Made by a program: the position numbers and the translations under genes
Source: Planctomycetota bacterium
Lineage (GTDB): Bacteria; Planctomycetota; Phycisphaerae; Sedimentisphaerales; Anaerohalosphaeraceae
Assembly (NCBI GenBank): GCA_029552545.1
Contig: JAKPDO010000051.1
Coordinates: forward strand, 1 to 64,000
DNA: 64,000 nt
Direction of reading: 5' to 3'
Shown here: piece by piece, positions 17,073 through 25,439 of the stretch
How the letters are laid out: every line of letters begins with the position of its first letter
Position numbering within the stretch: position 1 is the first letter of the stretch
The notes under the pieces: model-generated
Seen by the model: only the letters and a program-made list of their open reading frames with translations
Told to the model about the DNA's origin: nothing
The model's database searches: none

Positions 17073-17117
17073 ATTGTGAAATACATAACACATTTTTGAC
17101 GAAAAGACGTATCAGAA

Positions 17118-17393
17118 ATGATGAGTGAAAGAGACCTGAAAAAACCTATCGAAGTGGTTTTTTGTATGGGCAGCAGCTGCTTTAGCCGCGGCAACGGAAA
17201 AACCCTGTCTTTCATTCAGAACTATTTGAAAGAAAACGGTTTGGAAAACCAGGTCCAGTTAAAAGGTGTGCTTTGTCAGGGAAAGTGCCAAAACGGACCC
17301 AATATAACCATTAACGGCACCCTCTACCAAACCACCGAGCCCGGCGTTGTGATTGATTTGATTCGGCATCATCTTGCTGCGGGGCCGCAGTAA
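17118..17393 (+). CDS. Thioredoxin-like [2Fe-2S] protein of hydrogenase locus
   Basis: 91 aa; translation may begin at 17118 or at the next codon, also ATG. Cysteines C16 and C21 (FCMGSSC), then C53 and C57 (CQGKC), give the C-x4-C...C-x3-C pattern of the thioredoxin-like 2Fe-2S fold of NuoE and HydC-type subunits. It is probably a small electron carrier or subunit for the hydrogenase proteins encoded next. It is the first gene of a five-gene run with 4-base overlaps or short gaps. A second copy of this type is at 20347. Confidence 0.85.
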   Translation: MMSERDLKKPIEVVFCMGSSCFSRGNGKTLSFIQNYLKENGLENQVQLKGVLCQGKCQNGPNITINGTLYQTTEPGVVIDLIRHHLAAGPQ

Positions 17394-17408
17394 AGCCAGG
17401 AGATTTGG

Positions 17409-19145
17409 ATGAATCCGCTTCACCCGATTTACACGGAAACAACCCGATGCCAGGACTGCTACAAGTGTCTGCGGCAGTGCCCGGTCAAGGCCATTGACAT
17501 CCGCAATGGCCACGCCAGCGTAATGCCGGAGATGTGTGTCCTGTGCGGCTCCTGCGTGCAGACCTGCCCGATGGGCGCCAAACGCATTCGAAGCGACCTC
17601 GAACGGGCCAAGATGCTCCTGCGTCTGAAAAAGCAGGTGATTGCCTCGATTGCCCCCAGTTTTGCCGCCGAATTCCCGGAGATTCAGCCGGGCCAACTGA
17701 CTGCGGCCCTCAAGGCCCTCGGATTTGCCGCCGTCAGCGAAACAGCCCTCGGAGCCGAAGAGGTCAGTGCCGCCGCCGCTCGGATGATGGAAACCGAGGG
17801 GGGACTGGCGATTTCCTCCGCCTGTCCAGTCGTAGTCGAGCTGATTCATCGGTATTATCCGCAATACAGCTCTGCCGTTTGCCGAATGCTCAGCCCTGTG
17901 CTGGCTCACTGCAAACTGCTCCGCCGCGAATTCGGACCGGATATCGGCATCGTTTTCTTCAGCCCCTGCATAGCCAAAAAAATCGAATCCGACCGAAACC
18001 CCGACCTGCTGGATGTGGCCCTGACCTTCAGCGAACTTCGCCAGTGGCTTCAGGAAGAGGGCATTGACCCGGCATCCGCAGTGCCCGAAGCCGAGGATGC
18101 TTTTGTCCCTCGCCTGGCCCGGGATGGTTCGCTGTATCCGATTGACGGCGGGATGCTGGCCGGCATCCGCTCCAACAGCCCGGTCACCAGCCGGCATCTG
18201 ATGGCCTTCAGCGGGATGTCCGCCATCCAAAGGGCCCTCGAAGACCTTCAGGAGCTCGGCGGACAGGAACCGCTCTTTCTGGAACTGCTGGCCTGTGAGG
18301 GCGGCTGCATCAACGGCCCGCAAATCAGCAATCCGGGCCGAACTATCGTCAAACGAACACGGATTATCGACACGTTCGAAAACCGCCGGGGCCTGCCTGA
18401 GCCGTCCGCCGGTCTGGCCATCGAACACAGCTGGCGGCTCGAACCGGTCCGGCAGAGCTGCTATCCCCCTGAACAGATACAGGAAGCCCTCAAGCGCGTC
18501 GGCAAATTCGGGCCGGAAGACGAACTGAACTGCGGCGGGTGCGGCTATGACAGCTGCCGACAGTTTGCCAAGGCCCTGCTGGACGGACGCGCGGAGGAAA
18601 CGATGTGCATGGGCTATATGCGGCAGCTGGCCCAGAAACAGGCCGATGCCCTGCTGCGGGCTATGCCCTCCGGGGTTGTCATTGTCGATGAACACCTGCA
18701 GATTCTCGAAAGCAACCGGCGCTTCTCCGAACTGATGGGCCCGGAGGCGGTCCGGGCTTATGAAGCACGGCCGCATCTGACCGGCGCCGCCCTGCACAAA
18801 ATCGTTCCGTTCGCCGACTTGTTTGCGCAGGTGCTTCAAAGCGGCGCCGCCACGCTCGAAAAAGAAGTCAAGGTCGGAAAAACCATCTACCACGTGACCC
18901 TTTTTACGATTGAAAAACACCGGCGCATCGGCGGCATCATTCAGGATGTGACGCTGCCGACCGTCCGGAAAGAACAGATTATCAACAAGGCGCGCGAAGT
19001 CATTTCCCGCAACCTCGAAACCGTTCAGAAAATCGCCTATCTACTGGGAGAAAATGCCGCCGAGTCGGAAGTGATTCTGAATTCGATTGTGGAGATGTTT
19101 CAGCCCGCCGCGGATGCCAAACCGCGGCCTTCGGATGAACCATGA
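17409..19145 (+). CDS. Sensory-type [FeFe] hydrogenase with PAS domain
   Basis: 578 aa. Two N-terminal 4Fe-4S clusters (CQDCYKCLRQCP, CVLCGSCVQTCP) precede the H-cluster domain with SSACP (A138-C139), FSPCIAKK (C187) and LLACEGGC (C296, C300). All four H-cluster cysteines are kept. The residue before the first, normally the proton-relay Cys of catalytic enzymes, is Ala; to my knowledge the sensory HydS enzymes show the same change. A further cluster motif (CGGCGYDSC, ~375-383) and a PAS domain (~425-520) follow, then a coiled-coil-like helical tail. No kinase domain is present. Its stop overlaps the SpoIIE phosphatase start (ATGA, 19142-19145). The likely role is to sense H2 or redox state and pass the signal to that phosphatase (inference). 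It resembles the PAS-containing protein of hfs-type loci in thermophilic Firmicutes. Confidence 0.9.
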   Translation: MNPLHPIYTETTRCQDCYKCLRQCPVKAIDIRNGHASVMPEMCVLCGSCVQTCPMGAKRIRSDLERAKMLLRLKKQVIASIAPSFAAEFPEIQPGQLTAALKALGFAAVSETALGAEEVSAAAARMMETEGGLAISSACPVVVELIHRYYPQYSSAVCRMLSPVLAHCKLLRREFGPDIGIVFFSPCIAKKIESDRNPDLLDVALTFSELRQWLQEEGIDPASAVPEAEDAFVPRLARDGSLYPIDGGMLAGIRSNSPVTSRHLMAFSGMSAIQRALEDLQELGGQEPLFLELLACEGGCINGPQISNPGRTIVKRTRIIDTFENRRGLPEPSAGLAIEHSWRLEPVRQSCYPPEQIQEALKRVGKFGPEDELNCGGCGYDSCRQFAKALLDGRAEETMCMGYMRQLAQKQADALLRAMPSGVVIVDEHLQILESNRRFSELMGPEAVRAYEARPHLTGAALHKIVPFADLFAQVLQSGAATLEKEVKVGKTIYHVTLFTIEKHRRIGGIIQDVTLPTVRKEQIINKAREVISRNLETVQKIAYLLGENAAESEVILNSIVEMFQPAADAKPRPSDEP

Positions 19146-20326
19146 ACAACCGTTTTTTCATCGAAGTGGACTGTGCACGGCAGAACAAACACGGCCAGGG
19201 GGCCCCGGGCGATGTCTTTCTGTCCCAGCGGGACCCGGACGAGGGCCGTATTGTCTGTGTGCTGGCCGACGGGCTGGGCAGCGGCATCAAGGCCAATGTC
19301 CTGGCAACCCTGACGGCCACGATGGCCCTCAAGTATGTCCGCTCGGATATGGACATCTGCAAGGCCGCCGGTGTGATTATGTCCACGCTGCCGGTCTGCA
19401 GCGAACGAAAAATCGGCTACTCGACGTTCACCATTGCCGATATTCACCCGGACGGCCGTATCCGGATGATGGAATACGACAATCCGCCGGCGGTTCTGCT
19501 GGAGGGACCGACCGTCCTGCCGCTGGAGAAAAAACCGATGGAAATCGAAACGGCTCATCTCGGGCGCCGTCCGCTTTTCTACAGCGCCTTTCAGGCCCGC
19601 CGGGAGATGCGTCTGGTGCTGTTTTCCGACGGCCTGTCCCAGGCGGGGATGGGACGCCCGCGCACCCCGCTGGGCTGGACGGCGGAAAAAGCCGTTCTGT
19701 TTCTCCGCGAACAGATTCGCCGTCTGCCGAACATCTCCGCGCGACAGCTTTGCCGCGCGGCCGTGACGGAGGCCCTCCGCCAGGACCAGTTCCAGGCCCA
19801 GGACGACATCAGCTGCGCTGTGATTTATTTTCGCCGGCCCCGGAAGCTGCTCGTGGTCACCGGGCCTCCGATTGACCGCAAAAAGGATGCCCAGCTGGCG
19901 GCCCGAGTCGCCGAATTCGACGGACGCAAGGTCATCTGCGGCGGCACAACCGCCAACCTCATTGCGCGGGAACTGGGCCGAACCGTCCGGGTGGATTTGA
20001 GCTTCCTGGACCCAGAGATTCCGCCCGTCTCGACGCTCGAAGGGGTGGACCTGGTTACGGAAGGCACGCTGACGATGTCCAGAACCGCTCAGCTGCTCGA
20101 ACAGAATCAGGAGCCCGACACGAGCCGGCCGAACGCCGCCGTGCGGCTGATGAATATTCTGCTCGAGAGCGACCAGATTGAATTTGTCGTCGGAACCAAA
20201 ATCAACGAGGCCCATCAGGACCCGAATCTGCCGGTGGAGCTGGATATCCGCCGCAACCTGATTCGGCGGATTGTCTCGCTGCTCAATGAAAAATATATGA
20301 AACAGGCCTCGATTGAATTCATTTGA
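19142..20326 (+). CDS. SpoIIE-family (PP2C-type) protein phosphatase
   Basis: 394 aa. The N-terminal ~225 residues are a SpoIIE/PP2C core with metal-ligand motifs LADGLGSG (D43), VLFSDGLSQ and AQDDISC. Residues ~230-390 form an extra domain conserved in the versions that sit beside [FeFe] hydrogenases (VTGPPIDRKKD, ICGGTTANLIAREL). SpoIIE phosphatases usually dephosphorylate anti-sigma antagonists, but no such partner is encoded nearby. There are no membrane segments, so the protein is cytoplasmic. It overlaps the sensor hydrogenase gene by 4 bases, implying a fixed stoichiometry or complex with it. Confidence 0.88.
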   Translation: MNNRFFIEVDCARQNKHGQGAPGDVFLSQRDPDEGRIVCVLADGLGSGIKANVLATLTATMALKYVRSDMDICKAAGVIMSTLPVCSERKIGYSTFTIADIHPDGRIRMMEYDNPPAVLLEGPTVLPLEKKPMEIETAHLGRRPLFYSAFQARREMRLVLFSDGLSQAGMGRPRTPLGWTAEKAVLFLREQIRRLPNISARQLCRAAVTEALRQDQFQAQDDISCAVIYFRRPRKLLVVTGPPIDRKKDAQLAARVAEFDGRKVICGGTTANLIARELGRTVRVDLSFLDPEIPPVSTLEGVDLVTEGTLTMSRTAQLLEQNQEPDTSRPNAAVRLMNILLESDQIEFVVGTKINEAHQDPNLPVELDIRRNLIRRIVSLLNEKYMKQASIEFI

Positions 20327-20346
20327 GAACGGAAAGGAACAGGGGT

Positions 20347-20619
20347 ATGAAACCGCTTACGATTACCATCTGTACGGGAACGACCTGCTATGTGATGGGC
20401 TCCGGATATCTGCTTTCGCTTCAGGAGCAGATTGAGTCGGCCTGCTCGAGGCCGGTGGAGATTGTCGGCTCCTCCTGCCTGGGGCTGTGCAAAGACGGCC
20501 AGTACGGCCGAGCCCCCTTTGTGCAGATCGGCTCAACCGTGATTGCCGAAGCCACAGCGGAAAAAATTATCGAAACCCTTAAACAGCAGACTGCCCGCAA
20601 ACCCATGGAGCAGATATGA
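20347..20619 (+). CDS. Second thioredoxin-like [2Fe-2S] protein
   Basis: 90 aa. C9 and C14 (CTGTTC), then C44 and C48 (CLGLCKDG), match the 2Fe-2S thioredoxin fold. The ATG at 20347 is preferred to a TTG further up because AAAGGA lies ~9 bases before it. It overlaps the catalytic hydrogenase gene by ATGA (20616-20619), so it is probably that enzyme's electron-transfer partner. It is only distantly similar to the first copy at 17118. Confidence 0.82.
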   Translation: MKPLTITICTGTTCYVMGSGYLLSLQEQIESACSRPVEIVGSSCLGLCKDGQYGRAPFVQIGSTVIAEATAEKIIETLKQQTARKPMEQI

Positions 20620-22070
20620 ACGGCGATAACAATGTTCAGCGAATCAAACGGCGGCTTCTGATTGAAACAGCGGCGCTGGCCTTTCGGGGCCGCCTGGCCG
20701 AAGAAATCGATGCCCTGCCGGTCAAACTTTTCCCGAAGGGGTCAACGCCCACGCGCTGCTGCATTTACAAATCCCGTGCGATTACCCGATACCGGCTGAT
20801 GGCTGTTCTCGGATACAGCACGCAGGATGAAACGGACGAGTGCACGCCGCTGTCGGAGTATGTCCGGCGTGCTGAAGAATCCCGGCCCCGAAGCGGTCCG
20901 ATTCTGACCGTCATCAACGAGGCCTGCAGCGCCTGTCTGAAAGGACGCCACTACGTTACCAATGTCTGCCGCGGCTGCGTCGCCCGTCCCTGCGTAACCA
21001 ACTGTCCCAAACAGGCGGTGCAAATCATCAGCGGCCGGGCCCGAATCGACGAAGAACGGTGCGTCAACTGCGGCCTGTGTCTCCAGCAGTGCCCCTACCA
21101 CGCCATCGTCTATGTGCCGATTCCCTGCGAAGAGGTCTGCCCCGTCGGGGCGATTCGCAAGGGCCCGGACGGTCACGAACAGATTGACGAGGACAAATGC
21201 ATCGACTGCGGCAAGTGCCTGCAGGCCTGCCCCTTTGCCGCAATTGTCGAGCGCTCCCAGATAGTGGATGTAATCCGCCGACTGCGCCAGCAAAAGCCCG
21301 TCGCCGCGCTGCTGGCTCCGGCCGTGGCCGGCCAGTTTCCTCAGGAGTTTTCCAAACTGGTCAGCGCTCTATTGAAAATGGGCTTTACCCGGGTGGTGGA
21401 GGTGGCCGCCGGAGCGGAGATGACCGCCCGGCACGAAAGCCGCGAGCTGCAGGAGAAGATAGGCGCCGGACAGGCCTTTCTGACCAGCAGCTGCTGTCCG
21501 GCGTATGTGCAGGCCGTCCGCAAGCACATCCCCGCGCTGGCTCCGTTTGTCTCCCAGACGCCCTCGCCGATGCATTTTACGGCCCAGCAGGTCAAACAGC
21601 AGCAGCCGGATATGCTGACGGTCTTCATCGGCCCGTGCATCGCCAAGCGCCGTGAGGCCGCGGACAACCCCTACATCGATTATGTCTTGACCACCGATGA
21701 GCTGGGAGCCATGCTCGTGGCGGCCGGGATTGAATTGGCCGATTGTCCGCCCGCGGAATGGACCGAAAGCCCGCTGCCCCAGGCCCGCGTCTTTGCCGTC
21801 AGCGGCGGCGTGGCCGAAACCCTTCGCACCGTCAGCCCGGAGCCGGACGCCGTCCGTCCGATGCTCATCGACGGGCTGGACAAAAAGTCGCTCAAACTCC
21901 TGTCCCTCCTGCCTGCCCGCGGCACCGGAGGGGCCAATTTCGTCGAAGTGATGAGCTGTGCCGGCGGCTGTGTGGCCGGGCCGTGCAACATCAGCCAGCC
22001 CAAAACCGCCGCCCGAAAGGTCCGCGACTTTGCAGGCCTGCAAAGTCCGGCTGCACGAGCCGTCTCCTGA
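20616..22070 (+). CDS. Catalytic-type monomeric [FeFe] hydrogenase (group B-like)
   Basis: 484 aa. The start (KGSTPTRCCIYKSRAITRYR, then LSEYVRRAEE) is characteristic of the group B1/B3 family. N-terminal clusters include CSACLKGRHYVTNVCRGC, CVNCGLCLQQCP and CIDCGKCLQACP. The H-cluster region has TSSCCPAY (C293 proton relay, C294 ligand), GPCIAKRRE (C341) and MSCAGGCVAGP (C448, C452). With both L1 cysteines present it should reduce protons or oxidise H2 using ferredoxin. It is the last gene in the coupled run. Maturases HydE, HydF and HydG are not in the window. Confidence 0.92.
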   Translation: MNGDNNVQRIKRRLLIETAALAFRGRLAEEIDALPVKLFPKGSTPTRCCIYKSRAITRYRLMAVLGYSTQDETDECTPLSEYVRRAEESRPRSGPILTVINEACSACLKGRHYVTNVCRGCVARPCVTNCPKQAVQIISGRARIDEERCVNCGLCLQQCPYHAIVYVPIPCEEVCPVGAIRKGPDGHEQIDEDKCIDCGKCLQACPFAAIVERSQIVDVIRRLRQQKPVAALLAPAVAGQFPQEFSKLVSALLKMGFTRVVEVAAGAEMTARHESRELQEKIGAGQAFLTSSCCPAYVQAVRKHIPALAPFVSQTPSPMHFTAQQVKQQQPDMLTVFIGPCIAKRREAADNPYIDYVLTTDELGAMLVAAGIELADCPPAEWTESPLPQARVFAVSGGVAETLRTVSPEPDAVRPMLIDGLDKKSLKLLSLLPARGTGGANFVEVMSCAGGCVAGPCNISQPKTAARKVRDFAGLQSPAARAVS

Positions 22071-22156
22071 CGGGTTTCGAAACCGCCGGTTTGGGAGTAG
22101 AAAACCGGCCTGAACCGTGGTACAATCCCCGCCTTTGCAGGAAAGGCGGACGACTT

Positions 22157-22957
22157 GTGGACAGCGGACAGCTGAACAGACTGAAAAAATGGTTTGCCGA
22201 GTATGTCGGCGGATTCTACACCGGCGGGCAGGATGCGTATCTCGACAAGCACATCCGGCTTAAAGAGGAGCACACCGCCCGCGTCTGTCAGGAGATGCGC
22301 TATATTCTGCACGGTCTGAAGGTCCGTCAAGCCGACGGCCTTCTGGCGGAGGCGGCGGCCCTGCTGCACGATGTCGGGCGGTTTGAGCAGTTCCGCCGAT
22401 ACCGCACCTACGCAGACCCCAAAAGCTGCGATCACGGCCTGCTGGGCTGTCAGGTGCTCTGCGAAAACGGCACACTGGAAGGCCTCGACGAACCGGAAAA
22501 GAAGATTCTGCTGGACGCCGTCCGCTGGCACGGCGCCAAGACGGTACCGTCGGAACTGGAGGAACGCTCGTCTTACTTTTGCAAACTTGTGCGCGATGCC
22601 GACAAACTCGACGTGCTCGGGCTTCTGATTGACAACTTCACCCGCTATTACCGGGACCCGAAGCATTTCGACCTGGAGGTGGAGTTTGCCGACGAACCGT
22701 TTGTCAGCCCGGACGTGCTGAAGGCCGTTTTCAGCGGGCAGCTGGTGGATTATCGGCAGATTCGAACGCTCCACGATGCCCAGATGGTCCTGCTGGGCTG
22801 GGTGTATGACATCAATTTCGGCCCCGCACTGGTGCGGATTCTGGACAAGCAGTATCTGGACAAAATCGCCGCCTTTCTGCCCGAGACTCCCGAGGTCCGC
22901 CGGGCCGTTGAGCACATCTTCACATACGTCCGCAGCCGTTTGAATCCGAGTCACTGA
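22157..22957 (+). CDS. HD-domain phosphohydrolase
   Basis: 266 aa starting at GTG 22157, with AGGAAAGG about 10 bases upstream. The metal-ligand set is visible: KEEHTARV, LLHDVGRF (HD), DHGLLG, RWHG and RDADKLD. Such proteins hydrolyse nucleotides or phosphate esters; the substrate is unknown. It follows the hydrogenase gene after 86 bases. A TACAAT at 22121 may be a -10 element, but no good -35 fits, so it may or may not belong to the hydrogenase transcript. Confidence 0.82.
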   Translation: MDSGQLNRLKKWFAEYVGGFYTGGQDAYLDKHIRLKEEHTARVCQEMRYILHGLKVRQADGLLAEAAALLHDVGRFEQFRRYRTYADPKSCDHGLLGCQVLCENGTLEGLDEPEKKILLDAVRWHGAKTVPSELEERSSYFCKLVRDADKLDVLGLLIDNFTRYYRDPKHFDLEVEFADEPFVSPDVLKAVFSGQLVDYRQIRTLHDAQMVLLGWVYDINFGPALVRILDKQYLDKIAAFLPETPEVRRAVEHIFTYVRSRLNPSH

Positions 22958-23393
22958 AACCCTTCCGAGAGAGGGATTTCGCAGATTGTACGGATTTTTA
23001 TTTAACCACGGATTGCGCGGATTACACAGATTGGGGAAGGGAAGAATTAAGAATAGAGAAGCCGGCGGCCGGCTTCCAGCGGTGGCGGAAATTCAAAGCA
23101 CAAAGTTAAACAATCTCGAAAATCAACCAGCAAGGGGCGGGAGCAAAAGAAGTCATCAGCTATCAGTCAACAGTCATCAGTGACCAGTTATCAGAAAAAA
23201 GTAAAGAAGCGTTTCATTTCGCCGGGCTTTGCGCCCGGGTGTCGGAAACGAAGGGAGAAGCAAAAGAGGAAAAGAATAGGGGCCGGCGGGGGATTTCTTT
23301 CAACCAGCCGACTTTGGAACAGAGGAACGAATTGGATGCCGGATGCGGGTTGAAAAAAACGGTTGCCGGCCTTTTTTGTCTTGTACTGATTGT
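22958..23393. other. Intergenic region with dispersed repeat fragments
   Basis: No credible gene in 436 bases. It holds a copy of the 29-bp AATCTG repeat (23004-23032), ATCAGT-type short repeats (23157-23200, variants of TCATCAGTTATCAG) and a CCGGGC...GCCCGG stem (~23222-23238). The same elements recur in the 56.5-57.1 kb gap. It separates two convergent genes. Confidence 0.6.
23004..23032 (-). repeat. 29-bp dispersed intergenic repeat, copy 1
   Basis: The reverse complement reads AATCTGTGTAATCCGCG followed by CAATCCGTGGTT, i.e. three spaced AATCTG-type units. Two further copies are at 24292 and 56635 in the opposite orientation. Confidence 0.7.
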
Positions 23394-24158
23394 TCATGTT
23401 TTCCGGAACAAGTAATAAGCGGCTCCCGTCCATCCAAATCTTTCTCTTAAAAATTGATTTTGGTCTTCTTGGCTTATCAGCCCATTGTTTTCGCACAGAT
23501 TGATTATTTCTTCATCAGACCAGCGTCGTAAAAGAAAGGAATCTGTGTATCGAATGGTTTTCTGCCCGATTGTAATCTGTGCGTTTTCTTCATAGAAGTA
23601 CAAATTCTCTTCATTTAGCTGTCGTGCAATATGGACTTTCCTCTGCAGTTGCTGTGTTTGATAGGATTGATCAGGCCGAAACAGCTCAATTTGGGGAATA
23701 TCCAGCAGAAAGAGTCCTCCTGACTTGAGAGTCCTCGATATGGTCTGGATAGTCCGAGTTAAGTCATTTTCTGTTGTGATGTATGCAATCACAGTAAAGA
23801 GACAAAGAGCAAGGCCATAAGCATTTTCTTTGGCCTGATAATCCTGTATCCGTTCTGAAACAATGGTCAGATTCTTCTCAAAGTCTTTGCCGGCCGCCTT
23901 TCTGCGTATTTCCTCACACATCGGAACAGAAGGTTCAACTGCTGTTACCCGATGTCCCTGTTGAGCGAGAGGAATCGCGGTTCTTCCTGTGCCGGCTCCA
24001 ATGTCCAGAATGCTGCAGGTACCCCGTCCTGCCGGACTTTGCTGACACAACTGTTGGCACAGATGATTTGTATCGGAGCAAAGCCGTGTATATAGTGTTC
24101 CGAAACTCTCCTGATTGACAAGGTCGTAAACATGAGCCCAACTGTCATGCGGATTCAT
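23394..24158 (-). CDS. Class I SAM-dependent methyltransferase
   Basis: 254 aa. Motif I is ILDIGAGTGRTAIPLAQ (~50-66) followed by the acidic strand end VTAVEPS. LKSGGLFLLDIP is the post-III strand. This is the generic small-molecule methyltransferase fold. The start WAHVYDLVN is like the ubiE/tehB-type group, but the substrate cannot be told. AAAGGAG stands ~10 bases before the ATG. It seems to be a single-gene unit between two repeat-bearing gaps and has somewhat lower GC than its neighbours. Confidence 0.85.
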   Translation of the reverse strand: MNPHDSWAHVYDLVNQESFGTLYTRLCSDTNHLCQQLCQQSPAGRGTCSILDIGAGTGRTAIPLAQQGHRVTAVEPSVPMCEEIRRKAAGKDFEKNLTIVSERIQDYQAKENAYGLALCLFTVIAYITTENDLTRTIQTISRTLKSGGLFLLDIPQIELFRPDQSYQTQQLQRKVHIARQLNEENLYFYEENAQITIGQKTIRYTDSFLLRRWSDEEIINLCENNGLISQEDQNQFLRERFGWTGAAYYLFRKT

Positions 24159-24291
24159 CCGGCATTTCTCCTTTTTTCATAAACGCAGAGGACGTCACTG
24201 TATCAAAATCATGCCGGGCAGGCAGCAATTTTCTTGTTAGGGAGCCCTGCCGCTGAATCACAATCCTGAACTGGGTAAGAAGGGTTCAAGC

Positions 24292-24320
24292 AATCTGTGA
24301 AATCTGCGCAATCTGTGGTT
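24292..24320 (+). repeat. 29-bp dispersed intergenic repeat, copy 2
   Basis: Three tandem AATCTG-type units (AATCTGTGA, AATCTGCGC, AATCTGTGG). It differs from the 56635 copy at one base and lies between two minus-strand genes. Confidence 0.75.
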
Positions 24321-24360
24321 GCTGTGTTTTTCTTTTGCCGTTGGGAGGAAAGAAAGCCGT

Positions 24361-25332
24361 TTATTCCGTTTCGAGGACGCGGTTGCGGTAAAGTTTGGTT
24401 TCCAGCGACTTCTGGTAGGAGGTCCAGTTTCCCTCGCCCGGGTCATTTTCAATCAGCATGGTCGTCTGGTTCATCTTGGCGTCGAGGTTGTCGATGTAGT
24501 GGACCATAAAGGCCTCCGGCGTGGCGGGCACCTTGACCGCCCCGAATTCCGGCAGGCCGTGATGGCTGATGACAATGTGCATCAGGTTGTCCAGAATCTC
24601 CTGCGGGACGGGCTTGCCCTCCTGAGCCAGTTTGTCGGCCTTCTGCGCAATGAGCTGGCAGCCCTGAATAATATGCCCCAAAAGCTGCCCCTGATCGGTA
24701 TAGCCGATGCTCACCTTGTAGGACAGCTCCTGCGTCTTGGCGATGTCGTGGAGAAAGACGGCCGCAATAACCAAATCTTTCTGAATCTTCGGATAGAACG
24801 GAAAGAGGGCCTTGGCGGCCTTGAGCATATTCAGCGTGTGCTCCAGCAGCCCGCCCAGATAATTGTGATGCATCTGCATCGCCGCCGGCGCCGTGCAGAA
24901 CTGCTTCATCAGCTCCGTATCCTTCACAAAGGCCGACACGAGATTGCGCAGCGGCTCGTTCTCAATCGCCGCCAGAATGCCGAGCATCTCTTTGTACATC
25001 TGGGCGATGTCTTTGTCCGTACGGGGGATATAGTCGGCCGGGTTGACCTTGGACGGGTCCACCGGCTGGATGTCATTGATGACGATTTGCAGGGCCCCCT
25101 GATAGAGTTCACTCTTGCCGCGGATGTGCACATATCCTTCCGGGGGAATCTGCTGATAGATTTCTTCGGTGGCCTGCCACATCCGGCTGTTGAGTTTGCC
25201 GGTCTTGTCGGACAGGAACATGGCGATATACAGATCGCCGCGGGTGGTGTTGCGGAGGATGGGCTGGCTGACTACGTAGATATCATTGATGGGCTGGTTG
25301 GGCTGGATGTCTTTGATAAACAGATGCGCCAT
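24361..25332 (-). CDS. YhaM-like 3'-5' exoribonuclease (OB fold + HD domain)
   Basis: 323 aa. The N-terminal OB-fold nucleic-acid-binding domain (~10-100: LYIAMFLSDKTGKLNSRMW, GALQIVINDIQ) is followed by an HD domain with HHNYLGGLLEHT, FLHDIAKT and HHG. This order is that of Bacillus YhaM/CBF1, which degrades RNA and single-stranded DNA from 3' ends. It is cytoplasmic. It lies downstream of rpsT across a terminator, so it is probably transcribed separately or by read-through. Confidence 0.88.
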   Translation of the reverse strand: MAHLFIKDIQPNQPINDIYVVSQPILRNTTRGDLYIAMFLSDKTGKLNSRMWQATEEIYQQIPPEGYVHIRGKSELYQGALQIVINDIQPVDPSKVNPADYIPRTDKDIAQMYKEMLGILAAIENEPLRNLVSAFVKDTELMKQFCTAPAAMQMHHNYLGGLLEHTLNMLKAAKALFPFYPKIQKDLVIAAVFLHDIAKTQELSYKVSIGYTDQGQLLGHIIQGCQLIAQKADKLAQEGKPVPQEILDNLMHIVISHHGLPEFGAVKVPATPEAFMVHYIDNLDAKMNQTTMLIENDPGEGNWTSYQKSLETKLYRNRVLETE

Positions 25333-25372
25333 AGGTTTTCTCCCGGCAGGCGAGGGCTCGTCCGCCTGCGAT

Positions 25373-25398
25373 AAAAAAGGCCGTCGCAGCGGACGGCC
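25373..25398 (-). terminator. Rho-independent terminator of rpsT
   Basis: GGCCGTC (25379-25385) pairs perfectly with GACGGCC (25392-25398) around a 6-base loop. On the minus strand it is followed by TTTTTT (25378-25373). Confidence 0.8.
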
Positions 25399-25439
25399 TC
25401 TGGGTTCCCGTCAGAGCAGGGTGTTTTGTGCCGAGCGGT

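Noticed and set aside
17074-17092. Full Rex operator over the hydrogenase start
   Set aside because: Only one half-site (TTGTGAA) is good; the second half (ATAACACA) does not mirror it.
22958-23200. CRISPR array or tandem repeat locus
   Set aside because: The ATCAGT-type repeats are short, unevenly spaced and lack unique spacers; no cas gene is near.
23191-23496. 101-codon minus-strand frame after the methyltransferase
   Set aside because: It overlaps the methyltransferase end in another frame and has a compositionally odd product without a start signal.
24283-24300. tRNA T-loop-like GGTTCAAGC
   Set aside because: No cloverleaf can be built around it; the sequence belongs to the repeat-bearing gap.
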